Below, piece by piece: positions 16,828 through 24,376 of a stretch of 64,000 bases of DNA. The stretch's first letter is position 1. Each line of letters starts with the position of its first letter. Made by a program: the position numbers and the translations under genes. The stretch is taken from contig JAFGVD010000024.1 in NCBI GenBank assembly GCA_016938135.1, forward strand, positions 1-64,000. The letters run 5' to 3'. The notes beneath the pieces were generated by a model that did not search any database, had not been told where the DNA came from, and saw only the letters and a list, made by a program, of their open reading frames with translations. Origin of the DNA: Coriobacteriia bacterium (GTDB lineage Bacteria; Actinomycetota; Coriobacteriia; Anaerosomatales; Anaerosomataceae).

Positions 16828-17793
16828 ATGCGCAACACCCGTATCGTAGAGATGCTCGAGGTGACTGAGGCTGCCGCGCTGGCTGCAGGTCGCTGGATGG
16901 GCAAGGGGAACAAAGACGCTGCGGATCTTGCGGCCGTCGAGGCTATGCGTCAGGCGTTCGACATCTTGGATATCTCCGGTGAGATCGTCATCGGTGAGGG
17001 CGAACGAGATGAAGCACCGATGCTCTACATCGGCGAGAAGGTCGGTGGCGGCGGCGAGGAGATCGACATCGCTGTGGACCCGCTTGAGGGCACCAACCTC
17101 ACCGCATACGGGCAGCCCAACTCGCTCGCCGTGCTTGCGTTCGGTCCCAAGGGAACGCTTCTCAACGCGCCCGATACCTACATGTGGAAGGTCGCTGCCG
17201 GTCCAGCCGCCAACGGCGCTGTCCACATAGACGCCACTCCTACCGAGAACGTCATCAACGTGGCCAAAGCACTAAAACGTCCCGTCGAGGACATCGTCGT
17301 CTGCATCCTTGAGCGTGACCGCCACAACGATCTCATCAAAGAAGTCCGTGCTAGCGGAGCCAGGATACGTCTTATCTCGGACGGCGATGTGTTCGGCGCC
17401 GTCGCCACCGCCATCGAAGGCACAGGCATCCATCTCTACATGGGAGCAGGGGGCGCGCCTGAGGGTGTCTTGGCAGCCACTGCGATGAAGTGCATCGGCG
17501 GAACGTTCATGGGACGGTTCCAGTTCCGCAGTGATGAGGAACGGGCACGTGCCGAGAAGATGGCCAACTGCGATATCGACGAGGTTCTGACGATGGACTG
17601 TCTGGTCAACACCGATGAGGCGGCTTTCATCGCAACCGGCGTCACCGACGGCGAGCTCCTGCGCGGCGTGAAGTACTTCGGGCAGGGGGCACGCACTCAC
17701 TCGCTGGCGATGGACAACAAGACCGGCACCGTGCGTTTCATAGAGACGGTCTATCGCACGGGCAACGAGAAGTTCTGGGTCCGAATGGACTAA
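16828..17793 (+). CDS. glpX: Fructose-1,6-bisphosphatase class II
   Basis: A 321-residue GlpX-type phosphatase that converts fructose-1,6-bisphosphate to fructose-6-phosphate in gluconeogenesis. GEGERDEAPMLYIGE and DPLEGTNLTAYG carry the acidic metal ligands of the Li-sensitive phosphatase fold, and FMGRFQF and MDNKTGTVRFIET are also family-typical. ATG 16828 has AAGGAGG seven bases upstream. Its stop codon abuts the FmdB stop on the other strand, and its likely terminator lies inside fmdB at 17848. Confidence 0.97.
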   Translation: MRNTRIVEMLEVTEAAALAAGRWMGKGNKDAADLAAVEAMRQAFDILDISGEIVIGEGERDEAPMLYIGEKVGGGGEEIDIAVDPLEGTNLTAYGQPNSLAVLAFGPKGTLLNAPDTYMWKVAAGPAANGAVHIDATPTENVINVAKALKRPVEDIVVCILERDRHNDLIKEVRASGARIRLISDGDVFGAVATAIEGTGIHLYMGAGGAPEGVLAATAMKCIGGTFMGRFQFRSDEERARAEKMANCDIDEVLTMDCLVNTDEAAFIATGVTDGELLRGVKYFGQGARTHSLAMDNKTGTVRFIETVYRTGNEKFWVRMD

Positions 17794-18090
17794 CTACTCA
17801 GCTGCAGGGCATCCGGCACACGCGGATTCGCCACCAGATGAAGGACAGGAGCCGGCCGCCGTGGCCGGTTCCTTCTTTTCTGCGACTCCGTTGGTCGCCG
17901 GTGTGGCTGGAACCCTGCGCGAGTCAGTGTTGTAGAAGCCGCTGCCCTTGAAGTGCACACCTACCGGCGTGAACACCCGCTTGGTCTGCCCACCGCACTC
18001 AGGACAGAGCACGTCTGAAGAGTCTGAGAACTTACGCACGATCTCAAACGTCGTGTCACAGACGGTGCAGCGGAAGTCATACGCGGGCAT
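17794..18090 (-). CDS. FmdB-family zinc-ribbon protein
   Basis: A 98-residue protein. The N-terminus MPAYDFRCTVCDTTFEIVRK and then LCPECGGQTKRVF give two Cys-x2-Cys knuckles of the FmdB/regulatory zinc-ribbon family. FKGSGFYNTDS is the usual end of that domain. The tail is low complexity with a second cysteine group (SCPSSGGESACAGCP). GAAAGGA seven bases before ATG 18090 decides the start. The family is often called a formamidase regulator, but the role in most bacteria is unknown. The 3' end is convergent with glpX with no gap. Confidence 0.88.
   Translation of the reverse strand: MPAYDFRCTVCDTTFEIVRKFSDSSDVLCPECGGQTKRVFTPVGVHFKGSGFYNTDSRRVPATPATNGVAEKKEPATAAGSCPSSGGESACAGCPAAE
17848..17881 (+). 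terminator. glpX terminator inside the fmdB coding region
   Basis: GGAGCCGGCC (17848-17857) pairs with GGCCGGTTCC (17863-17872) with one G-U pair, loop GCCGT, followed by TTCTTTTCT. It works in the glpX direction and is antisense to fmdB codings for its low-complexity tail. Confidence 0.72.
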
Positions 18091-18126
18091 AAGAGCGTCC
18101 TTTCTCAAACAGCAGCAAAGACCCAT

Positions 18127-18140
18127 GCACCCGAAGGTGC
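18127..18140 (-). other. Leader hairpin of the fmdB mRNA
   Basis: GCACC and GGTGC pair around a four-base loop, in the stretch between the fmdB promoter and start codon. Confidence 0.4.
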
Positions 18141-18150
18141 GGGAACGTGC

Positions 18151-18180
18151 AGAATACAACGGCCTCAAGCGCTTCTGCAA
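18151..18180 (-). promoter_or_regulatory. fmdB promoter
   Basis: On the minus strand TTGCAG (complement of 18175-18180), 18 bases and TATTCT (complement of 18151-18156). It lies back to back with the PASTA-gene promoter. Confidence 0.55.
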
Positions 18181-18191
18181 GGACGGTCAAT

Positions 18192-18200
18192 TGGTATACT
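18192..18200 (+). promoter_or_regulatory. Extended -10 of the PASTA gene
   Basis: TGGTATACT, a TG-n-TATACT extended -10. It ends seven bases before ATG 18208, so the transcript should start at or next to the start codon. Confidence 0.6.
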
Positions 18201-18207
18201 CGCCCAC

Positions 18208-19278
18208 ATGACGGACAGACCACGCAGAAAACGTCTTGTCGCTGTATGGTTGCTTCCCTCGCTCGCCGCGATCGTGCTGGTGATATCGGGAGGCGCGCTG
18301 CTTGTGCGCGCCAACTATGTCTCCGCGCTCATCTCAACGCCTGACGTCACAGGACGCCCCGACTCCACCGCACGTGAGAACCTGAGCTTGTCCGGACTCT
18401 CCTACGAGGTGTCGGGAAGGCAGTTCTCCGCCGATGTCCCTGAAGGTTCCGTTCTCTCTCAGCTGCCGGCCGCCGGTGAGCGCGTGGAGCGAGGGACTGT
18501 TGTGAGGGTGGTCCTCTCGGCGGGCACCGAGAGCCTTGTGATGCCGGACCTGATAGGTCTGCCGCTACAGGCCGCCAGGGACAGACTACGGGATCTGGGG
18601 CTCGGTTCGTCGGTCCAAGATGTCGTGTCCGAAGCGGAGGCGGGCACGGTCCTTGCGTCGTTCCCGGCCGCCGGAGCCGATGTCCGCACGGGAACGTCGG
18701 TGCGACTCTCTGTCGCAACGGGCGGGGACGTGGTCGACTCGCTGCTGCCGTATGATCTCCACGATGTCATCGTTGCGCTGGACCCGGTAGGGGTCGAGGG
18801 CGATACCCAGGATGTGAGCATGGACATCGCCAGACGGCTGAGGTCCCTGCTTGAAGCCTCTGGCGCCACCGTGACGATGTCGCGTTCCTCCACAGAAGGG
18901 GTCGTCCCTGACGCGGTCAGAGCCAGCGCCATCGCTTCACCGGCGCCCGACGTCGCCGTCGGGATAGCACTTTCCTCCACGCAGAAGCCAGGGATCACAG
19001 CTATCGTCTTGCGGTCGTTAGAGTCCTCTACCACCGAGCGTTCTCTCGCACTGGGAAAGGAGTTCACCGCATCCGTCAGACTGCCGGGGCAAAGCGTGAA
19101 CGCCTATCAGAGCGACAACGATGCGGTACTCGGCAAGCTCCTTGCTCCTGGAATGCGGGTGTACGTGGGCGATCCGGATGATCCGGACGATGCGATCAGG
19201 TTCCAGGACCCGGATTGGGCGGACGCGGTCTCAAGAGCCTTATACAAGTCAATAGGCGACCTCTGGGCACCCAGATGA
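18208..19278 (+). CDS. Membrane PASTA protein with degenerate amidase_3-like domain
   Basis: A 356-residue protein. A positively charged start and one membrane segment (about 11-33) place the rest outside the cell. Two PASTA repeats follow (about 43-105 and 110-172: TPDVTGRPDSTARENL and MPDLIGLPLQAARDRL), which in this fold bind peptidoglycan or muropeptides. Residues 186-356 follow the outline of zinc N-acetylmuramoyl-alanine amidases: IVALDPVGVEGDT, RRLRSLLEASGATVTMSR, DVAVGIALSS, and DDAIRFQDPDWADAV. The usual DPGHGG and SIHAN histidines are missing (DPVGVEG and GIALS), so it is probably not an enzyme. No ribosome-binding site is present and the gene looks leaderless. The next gene is an active-looking M23 peptidase. 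The amidase relationship is my reading by pattern, not proven. Confidence 0.78.
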   Translation: MTDRPRRKRLVAVWLLPSLAAIVLVISGGALLVRANYVSALISTPDVTGRPDSTARENLSLSGLSYEVSGRQFSADVPEGSVLSQLPAAGERVERGTVVRVVLSAGTESLVMPDLIGLPLQAARDRLRDLGLGSSVQDVVSEAEAGTVLASFPAAGADVRTGTSVRLSVATGGDVVDSLLPYDLHDVIVALDPVGVEGDTQDVSMDIARRLRSLLEASGATVTMSRSSTEGVVPDAVRASAIASPAPDVAVGIALSSTQKPGITAIVLRSLESSTTERSLALGKEFTASVRLPGQSVNAYQSDNDAVLGKLLAPGMRVYVGDPDDPDDAIRFQDPDWADAVSRALYKSIGDLWAPR

Positions 19279-19328
19279 TTCATGTAGACTGGCGATAGCG
19301 TCCCTGAAGCGGACAGGTGGAGTTACCT

Positions 19329-20336
19329 ATGCGTTCTGGAAAGCTGACTGCGGTGCTGGCGGTGCTCATGGCGATCTCCCTGCTCACGCCGGATGTCGCA
19401 CTAGCGGCTAAGTCAGAGATAGGGCAGCTTGAAGATCAGCTTGCAGACGTAAGGGCTCAGGCCGAGAAGGCCGGCGAGGCATATTCGGAAGCCTATTGGG
19501 TCCTGGACAAGACCAACGCCTCAATCGCACAGAGCGACAAGGAACTCGCACAGCTCAAAGAGGAACTGGCAGTCGCCTCCGCTAGCCTGTCAGAACGTGC
19601 AGTGGAGATGTACCGCTCGGGCAGTGTCGACTACCTGATGCTGCTCTTCTCGGCAGAAACGCTCGATGAGATGCTGATGAGGCTCGAGTACGTCCAGCGA
19701 CTGGGTCTGCAGGATGCCGAGACCATCGCTCACGTGAAGACACTTCAAGGCGAGATCAATGAGAAACGCTCCCAGGTCCTTGAACTCCAGGAGACCCAGG
19801 CGGACGAAGCGGCGAAGCTGAAGAAGAAGTCAGACGCGCTACAAGACAAGCTCGCGGATATCCAGGCAGACTACGACGCGTTGCAGGCGAAACTGGATGC
19901 CGCCCGGAAAGCGACCAATCAGCCCGCATCCGCCAAGCCCGGCGCCAACGGCATGGTGTTCCCGGTCAAAGGCGCCTACACCTACACTGACACATGGGGT
20001 GCTGCCAGGTCCGGAGGTCGCAGTCACCAGGGAACCGACATCATGGCCAGCCATGGGACCCCGCTGGTAGCGGTCATGTCCGGCACGATCCGCAGCAAGT
20101 CCAACACGCTTGGAGGCCTGACGATCTGGCTGACCGCAGACAACGGATGGGCCTTCTACTACGCGCATCTCAACGGCTATGCGAAGACGTCCGGACGCGT
20201 CAGCGCAGGCGAGGTCATCGGCTATGTGGGGAGCACCGGTAATGCGTCGGCAAGTGCTCCGCACTGCCATTTCGAGATCCATCCCAATGGCGGATCGGCC
20301 GTCAATCCGTATCCGTATCTGAAGGCGATGGAATGA
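19329..20336 (+). CDS. Secreted M23 (LytM) peptidase with N-terminal coiled coil
   Basis: A 335-residue cell-wall hydrolase. Residues 1-27 are a signal peptide (AVLAVLMAISLLTPDVALAA). Residues 28-195 are a long coiled coil rich in Glu, Lys, Gln and Leu, as in EnvC-like and PcsB-like proteins. Residues 208-330 are the M23 domain with zinc ligands His233 and Asp237 (SHQGTDIM) and His314 in APHCHFEI, plus His280 in YYAHL, so it should be active as a peptidoglycan endopeptidase. ATG 19329 has AGGTGGAG six or seven bases upstream. It lies 50 bases after the PASTA gene. Confidence 0.92.
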   Translation: MRSGKLTAVLAVLMAISLLTPDVALAAKSEIGQLEDQLADVRAQAEKAGEAYSEAYWVLDKTNASIAQSDKELAQLKEELAVASASLSERAVEMYRSGSVDYLMLLFSAETLDEMLMRLEYVQRLGLQDAETIAHVKTLQGEINEKRSQVLELQETQADEAAKLKKKSDALQDKLADIQADYDALQAKLDAARKATNQPASAKPGANGMVFPVKGAYTYTDTWGAARSGGRSHQGTDIMASHGTPLVAVMSGTIRSKSNTLGGLTIWLTADNGWAFYYAHLNGYAKTSGRVSAGEVIGYVGSTGNASASAPHCHFEIHPNGGSAVNPYPYLKAME

Positions 20337-20352
20337 CGGTTGCACGCACGGG

Positions 20353-20366
20353 CCTCGCATGCGAGG
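20353..20366. repeat. Perfect palindrome CCTCGCATGCGAGG
   Basis: A 14-base palindrome between the M23 stop and the TPP riboswitch. It has no T-run, so it is a weak terminator candidate or an operator; no partner is known. Confidence 0.4.
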
Positions 20367-20384
20367 ATTGTGCGCGTATCGATC

Positions 20385-20470
20385 ACCCGTATCGGGAGCT
20401 GCGTGAGCGGCTGAGAGGCGGCCACGTGCCGCGACCGAAAGACTGCACCGGTAATGCGGAGCAGCAAGAC
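20385..20470 (+). promoter_or_regulatory. TPP (thi-box) riboswitch before thiT
   Basis: The thi-box elements occur in order: GGGAGCTGCG, GGCTGAGAGG (20409-20418), a GCGGC/GCCGC hairpin, GCGACCGAAAG, and CTGCACCGGTAATGCGGAGC (20443-20462), which matches the second pyrophosphate-sensing helix. GCTGC (20398) pairs with GCAGC (20461) as P2. Downstream, CACTCC (20508-20513) is the exact complement of GGAGTG (20544-20549), which contains the ribosome-binding site of thiT, so control is probably at translation. The following genes import and activate thiamine, which supports the call. Confidence 0.88.
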
Positions 20471-20553
20471 GGCGGGAGCCTTCTTCTTGGGCTCTCTCTC
20501 AAGTCCTCACTCCTCCCACGCCGCGTCCCGCGGCCGTGAGAATGGAGTGGCAA

Positions 20554-21144
20554 GTGTCCAAGAACAGCCTCACCACCAGAAGTGAACGTGTCCGCTTGAT
20601 CGCCGAGATAGGCCTCAGCATCGCACTGGCCGTTGTGCTGGGAATGATGAAGGTCTGGCAGATGCCGCAAGGCGGAGAGATCTCGCTGGCCATGCTTCCG
20701 CTGCTTGTCCTGTCATTCAGACGCGGTATCTTGCCCGGGTTGTTGGCCGGTGCCCTGTACGGAGTCCTGGATGCGCAGCTCAATCCCTTCGTGGTCCATT
20801 GGGTACAGTACATCCTCGACTATCCGCTGGCTTATGCCGTTGTCGGTCTGGCAGGCGTCACGGCCGCTCAGCTGCGCGCTTCCGTCGGCCGATCAGGCCT
20901 CACTGTCGGTCTCATCGCAGGGGGCACTGCGCTGGGCGCGGTCGCACGCTACGCCGCCCACGTCGTCTCCGGCGCTGTCTTCTTCGGCGAGTACGCGCCT
21001 GCCGGACAGCCGGTAGTGCTCTACTCGGCTGGGTACAACTCTTTTGTGCTCGTCTCGGCCGTAGCATGCGCTGCCGCAGCCATAGCCATCGTGCCCGTGC
21101 TGTCCCGCGTGGTACCCGTTCGCAAGGAGATCCTCGCGCCATGA
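20554..21144 (+). CDS. thiT: Thiamine transporter, ECF S-component
   Basis: A 196-residue membrane protein with about six hydrophobic segments. GLSIALAVVLGMMKVWQMPQ, GGEISLAMLPLL, GALYGVLDAQ and ILDYPLAYAVVGLAGV match the ThiT family, which binds thiamine and works with the shared ECF ATPase module. The GTG at 20554 is chosen because GGAG lies six bases upstream; ATG 20542 and GTG 20536 lie inside or before that site. It is under the TPP riboswitch and overlaps thiN by four bases. Confidence 0.9.
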   Translation: MSKNSLTTRSERVRLIAEIGLSIALAVVLGMMKVWQMPQGGEISLAMLPLLVLSFRRGILPGLLAGALYGVLDAQLNPFVVHWVQYILDYPLAYAVVGLAGVTAAQLRASVGRSGLTVGLIAGGTALGAVARYAAHVVSGAVFFGEYAPAGQPVVLYSAGYNSFVLVSAVACAAAAIAIVPVLSRVVPVRKEILAP

Positions 21145-21785
21145 TTGCCATGATCGTCGGTGCCGCGCCAGTGGCCGGATCCGAAGCGCTCGTCACCGGG
21201 CTCGCCAAGGAGTGTCAGCTCGTGGTCGCTGCGGATGCCGCAGGCGAGTGGTGCATCTCGGCCGGTGTCCTGCCGGACATAGCAGTGGGCGACTTCGATT
21301 CCGCGCGTCCGGGCGCGGAAAGACGCCTGAGCAGTGCTGGCGTGCGCGTCATCAGGCACCCTGCCGAGAAGGACGAGAGCGACCTCGACCTCGCGGTTGC
21401 GGCTGCCCGCGACGCCGGCGCCACGCGACTGGTGTTCTCGGCATGCACGAGCGCACGTCTCGACCATACGCTCGCCGCGCTCGGGACCGTGGCGGCGAAC
21501 GCCGATCTTCACCCGATGATCCGTGAACCGCATCTCACGGCTTGGGCGGTCACGTCAACGAATAATGGATGCCTCGCGTTGACGCTGCCGTCGGGCACGA
21601 CCATCTCGGTGATCGCGATAGGGGAGGCAAGCGGGGTCACCCTCGACGGCTTCATGTATCCGCTTGCCGACGCGACGCTCGACCCGCTCTCGTCACGAGG
21701 CATCAGCAACGTGACGACCAGCGACAGCTCTACGGTCCGTGTGAGCTCCGGCACCTTGCTGGTGGTGGTTTCAGGCGACTCATAG
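21141..21785 (+). CDS. thiN: Thiamine pyrophosphokinase
   Basis: A 214-residue enzyme that converts thiamine to TPP with ATP. GDFDSARPG (residues 50-58) is the acidic Mg-ATP site, HPAEKDESDLDLAV is the second family motif, and ARLDHTLAAL the third. ATG 21141 overlaps the thiT stop (ATGA), with AAGGAG 11 bases upstream. With thiT it forms a salvage unit governed by its own product through the riboswitch. No thiC, thiG or thiE is in view. Confidence 0.93.
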   Translation: MIAMIVGAAPVAGSEALVTGLAKECQLVVAADAAGEWCISAGVLPDIAVGDFDSARPGAERRLSSAGVRVIRHPAEKDESDLDLAVAAARDAGATRLVFSACTSARLDHTLAALGTVAANADLHPMIREPHLTAWAVTSTNNGCLALTLPSGTTISVIAIGEASGVTLDGFMYPLADATLDPLSSRGISNVTTSDSSTVRVSSGTLLVVVSGDS

Positions 21786-21886
21786 GGCACATTCCTTGAG
21801 GTATGCACTCTAGTCCCGGGGTTTTACTGCCGATACTGGCAGAAGGCGGGCAAGCCCGTGCTCATATCGGGGGATGGTAGCAGCAT

Positions 21887-23635
21887 ATGTCGCAGCACAC
21901 TAACAACAGCAGCACCGAGCGTCGCTCCAATGGTGCGATCGTCCTGGGGGCGATCGCACTGGTGCTGGTTGCGCTCATAAGCGGGATCACACATTCAGGC
22001 GTCGCCGCGCTGTCCGCAGGCTTCGTCGCGTGCGTGATCATCTGGCTTGTCACACGCTCAGCCAAGACCGTCGCACTGCCGATCGTCCAGCCACTCATCT
22101 ACGAACCTCCAGCGCCCGTATTCGAGCCACCGCGCGTTCCGCCCACCCTTGAACTGGACGTTGTGGTGCGCTCACTGATGGATGCGTGCATCGGTAGAGG
22201 CCGGGCAGTGGCTGCTCATCTGTGGATGGAAGACCCATCAAGCGGAACGCTGAGGCTCGTCCAATCCGTCGGGCCTATGGCCCCGTCCTCTCAGCCTGTC
22301 ACCCTGGATGACCCCATCCTCGGAGAAGCTGTCCGAGAGACGCATGCAGTGCTTGAACAGCTTGCCCGCATCCGCACGATGGACCAGGAGAGACTGGTCT
22401 GGCGTTACGCGATGCCACTGGACGCGGGCGACAGCATGGGGGTCGCCGCCATTGATATCGAGTCTGATGAACAGCCTGACGGCGAGCTGCTCGCACGATC
22501 GACGGCGCCCATCCGCGGCGCCCTGGCCGGCGCTCTGGCCATACATATCGCCCGCTCGGAGATGGACATCGCCAGGAACCTGGTTGAAGTTGCGCGCGAC
22601 TTGAGCAGGGTGCTTGACCCCAAAGAAGTCATCGAAGCCACCATGGAGCGTGCGGTCAGGCTCTGTGATGCAGCGACGGCGAGCATCATGCTCTTTGATG
22701 ACGAGCGCAAAGCACTCGTGATAGAGAGCTCATTCGGTCTGCCGGCTGAGGTCGTGGAGCGAACCGTGATCCCAGCCGGGGAGGGGATCGCCGGTTGGGT
22801 ACTCGCAACCGGACAGCCGCTCCTGATAGAAGACCTCCCGACGCGGCAACGACCCGGTCGTCGACATGGCGTCAGGTCGGCAGTGTCGGTTCCTCTCGGC
22901 GATGACGACGGGATCCTCGGTGTCATCAACGTGGGCAGCCGTTCTTTCCCGGCACGATTCACCGACTCGCATCTGCATGCGCTTGAGACCCTGGGAAAGC
23001 AGTCGGCGGTCGCCCTCAGAAACGCCCGGGCCGTCGACGCTTCACGTGACCTGTACTTCGATACGCTGAGAGCGTTGAGCCTGGCCCTGGAGACAAAAGA
23101 CCCGTACGCCAGCGGGGGGACCGATCGCGTCGTCGAATACACAGTGGCTATGGGTGCCGCATTCGGACTCGAGGATGATCAGCAAGAGGCCCTACGGATA
23201 GCCGCTCTGCTCCACGACATCGGCATGGAGATCGTGGGGGAATCGGTCAGAAACGAGAGCAGACCGCTATCCACGGTCGAGCAGGCTTTGCTCAAGATGC
23301 ATCCGCAGGTCGCCATGGAGATACTTGAACAAGCACCTGCGCTACGCAACGTCGCGCCCATCGTGTATCACCACCATGAGTGGTTCGACGGGCATGGGTA
23401 CGTGGGTGGGCTTGCGGGCGAGTCGATCCCTCTAGGAGCGAGAATACTCGCGGTGGCAGACGCGTTCGTCGCCATGACGTCGGCTCGTCCGTATCGAGCT
23501 GCGATGACAGCGGGTGAAGCCCTTACAGAGCTGGGAGACAAAGCTGGGACCCAATTCGACCCTGCCGTAGTGGACATCTTCACAGAAGTCCTTGGCGAGC
23601 AGACGAACCGGGTCCCACAAGAACCAAAATCGTGA
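21887..23635 (+). CDS. Membrane GAF-GAF-HD-GYP signalling protein
   Basis: A 582-residue protein. Two membrane segments at about 17-34 and 37-56 are followed by a first, divergent GAF-like region (85-225), a clear GAF domain (245-385, with AGEGIAGWVLATGQPLLIED), and an HD-GYP domain (395-575). The HD pair is His443-Asp444 in ALLHDIGME. The second motif is HHEWFDGHGYVGGL (from His496) and RILAVADAFVAMTSARPYR follows. HD-GYP proteins hydrolyse cyclic di-GMP; here the Pro of GYP is Val. The ligand of the GAF domains is unknown. The 101 bases before the gene hold a small hairpin (CTGCC/GGCAG) and no riboswitch I recognise. Confidence 0.88.
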   Translation: MSQHTNNSSTERRSNGAIVLGAIALVLVALISGITHSGVAALSAGFVACVIIWLVTRSAKTVALPIVQPLIYEPPAPVFEPPRVPPTLELDVVVRSLMDACIGRGRAVAAHLWMEDPSSGTLRLVQSVGPMAPSSQPVTLDDPILGEAVRETHAVLEQLARIRTMDQERLVWRYAMPLDAGDSMGVAAIDIESDEQPDGELLARSTAPIRGALAGALAIHIARSEMDIARNLVEVARDLSRVLDPKEVIEATMERAVRLCDAATASIMLFDDERKALVIESSFGLPAEVVERTVIPAGEGIAGWVLATGQPLLIEDLPTRQRPGRRHGVRSAVSVPLGDDDGILGVINVGSRSFPARFTDSHLHALETLGKQSAVALRNARAVDASRDLYFDTLRALSLALETKDPYASGGTDRVVEYTVAMGAAFGLEDDQQEALRIAALLHDIGMEIVGESVRNESRPLSTVEQALLKMHPQVAMEILEQAPALRNVAPIVYHHHEWFDGHGYVGGLAGESIPLGARILAVADAFVAMTSARPYRAAMTAGEALTELGDKAGTQFDPAVVDIFTEVLGEQTNRVPQEPKS

Positions 23636-23642
23636 ACGCGTA

Positions 23643-23831
23643 CTAGCCGCGCTGAACCTTGCCGGCCTTCATGCACTTCGTGCACACATTCATCTTCTTC
23701 GTCGTACCATCGACCACGACTGACACCTTCTGGATGTTCGGGTGGAACATACGATTGGTGACGCGGTGCGAGTGGCTGACGTTGCGACCCGCGCTGGGAT
23801 GCTTCCCACACACGCTGCAAACCTGCGACAT
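23643..23831 (-). CDS. rpmB: Ribosomal protein L28
   Basis: A 62-residue protein. [30 protein letters not shown] and [12 protein letters not shown] are L28 signatures. Two Cys-x2-Cys pairs make this the zinc-binding (C+) form. ATG 23831 is chosen because L28 starts at this position; a GTG 18 bases upstream is in frame. GGAGGAG lies nine bases before the ATG. It is convergent with the HD-GYP gene, seven bases apart. Confidence 0.96.
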   Translation of the reverse strand: MSQVCSVCGKHPSAGRNVSHSHRVTNRMFHPNIQKVSVVVDGTTKKMNVCTKCMKAGKVQRG

Positions 23832-23891
23832 CTCTACCGACTCCTCCACAGTTCAAAGCGCGCTTAGCGCTCATAGACGAAAAACGCACAT

Positions 23892-23921
23892 ATACTAACA
23901 TGCGAGAACCAACACCGACAA
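23892..23921 (-). promoter_or_regulatory. rpmB promoter
   Basis: On the minus strand TTGTCG (complement of 23916-23921), 18 bases and TAGTAT (complement of 23892-23897). Confidence 0.5.
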
Positions 23922-23967
23922 GCGGCGTGTCAAACCAAGAGCACTGGCATCATACCCCGATCTTTCG

Positions 23968-23975
23968 GCTATACT
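23968..23975 (+). promoter_or_regulatory. -10 box for the yloU-fakA operon
   Basis: TATACT at 23970-23975, 34 bases before the yloU start, with no convincing -35. It is divergent from the rpmB promoter. Confidence 0.45.
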
Positions 23976-24009
23976 TGTTCGAATCAAATGCGCGAAGGAA
24001 GGCACCGAC

Positions 24010-24363
24010 ATGACCGAGACGATACAGGGCACGATCACGATCGCGAACGACGTCCTTGCGGACATCGCAGGGTTCGTTGCGCTCGAGTGCTATGGAGTGG
24101 TCGGCATGGCGAGTCCGTCGTTGCGAGACGGCGTTGCGCAACTTCTTTCACGTGACAAGCTGCGCAAGGGCGTCGTCATCACCAATGACGACGATGCTCA
24201 CGTCCGCACGGACCTCTACATCGTCGTGGAGCACGGCACGAATCTCGCAGAGGTATCCCGTAACCTGGTAGACCGAGTCAAGTACGCGCTCACCCATGAC
24301 GCTGACGTCCAGGTGAACGCCGTCAATGTCCACGTACAGGGCATCAAGGTCCGCAAGCCATAA
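24010..24363 (+). CDS. Asp23/Gls24 (YloU) family protein
   Basis: A 117-residue protein. It begins TIQGTITIANDVLADIAGFV and contains VVGMASPSLRDGV and VQVNAVNVHVQGIKV, the pattern of the Asp23/YloU family. The family is often paired with the FakA-type kinase in Gram-positive bacteria, as here, but its molecular function is not settled. AAGGAAGG lies before ATG 24010. The spacing to the next gene is 13 bases. Confidence 0.92.
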   Translation: MTETIQGTITIANDVLADIAGFVALECYGVVGMASPSLRDGVAQLLSRDKLRKGVVITNDDDAHVRTDLYIVVEHGTNLAEVSRNLVDRVKYALTHDADVQVNAVNVHVQGIKVRKP

Positions 24364-24376
24364 CCTGGAGTCGCTG

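Noticed and set aside
20333-20539. A 68-codon open frame after the M23 gene
   Set aside because: It covers the TPP riboswitch and has no recognisable protein features.
21786-21886. Possible riboswitch before the HD-GYP gene
   Set aside because: Only a short CTGCC/GGCAG hairpin and a CGGGC/GCCCG stem are visible; I could not match any c-di-GMP or other known class.
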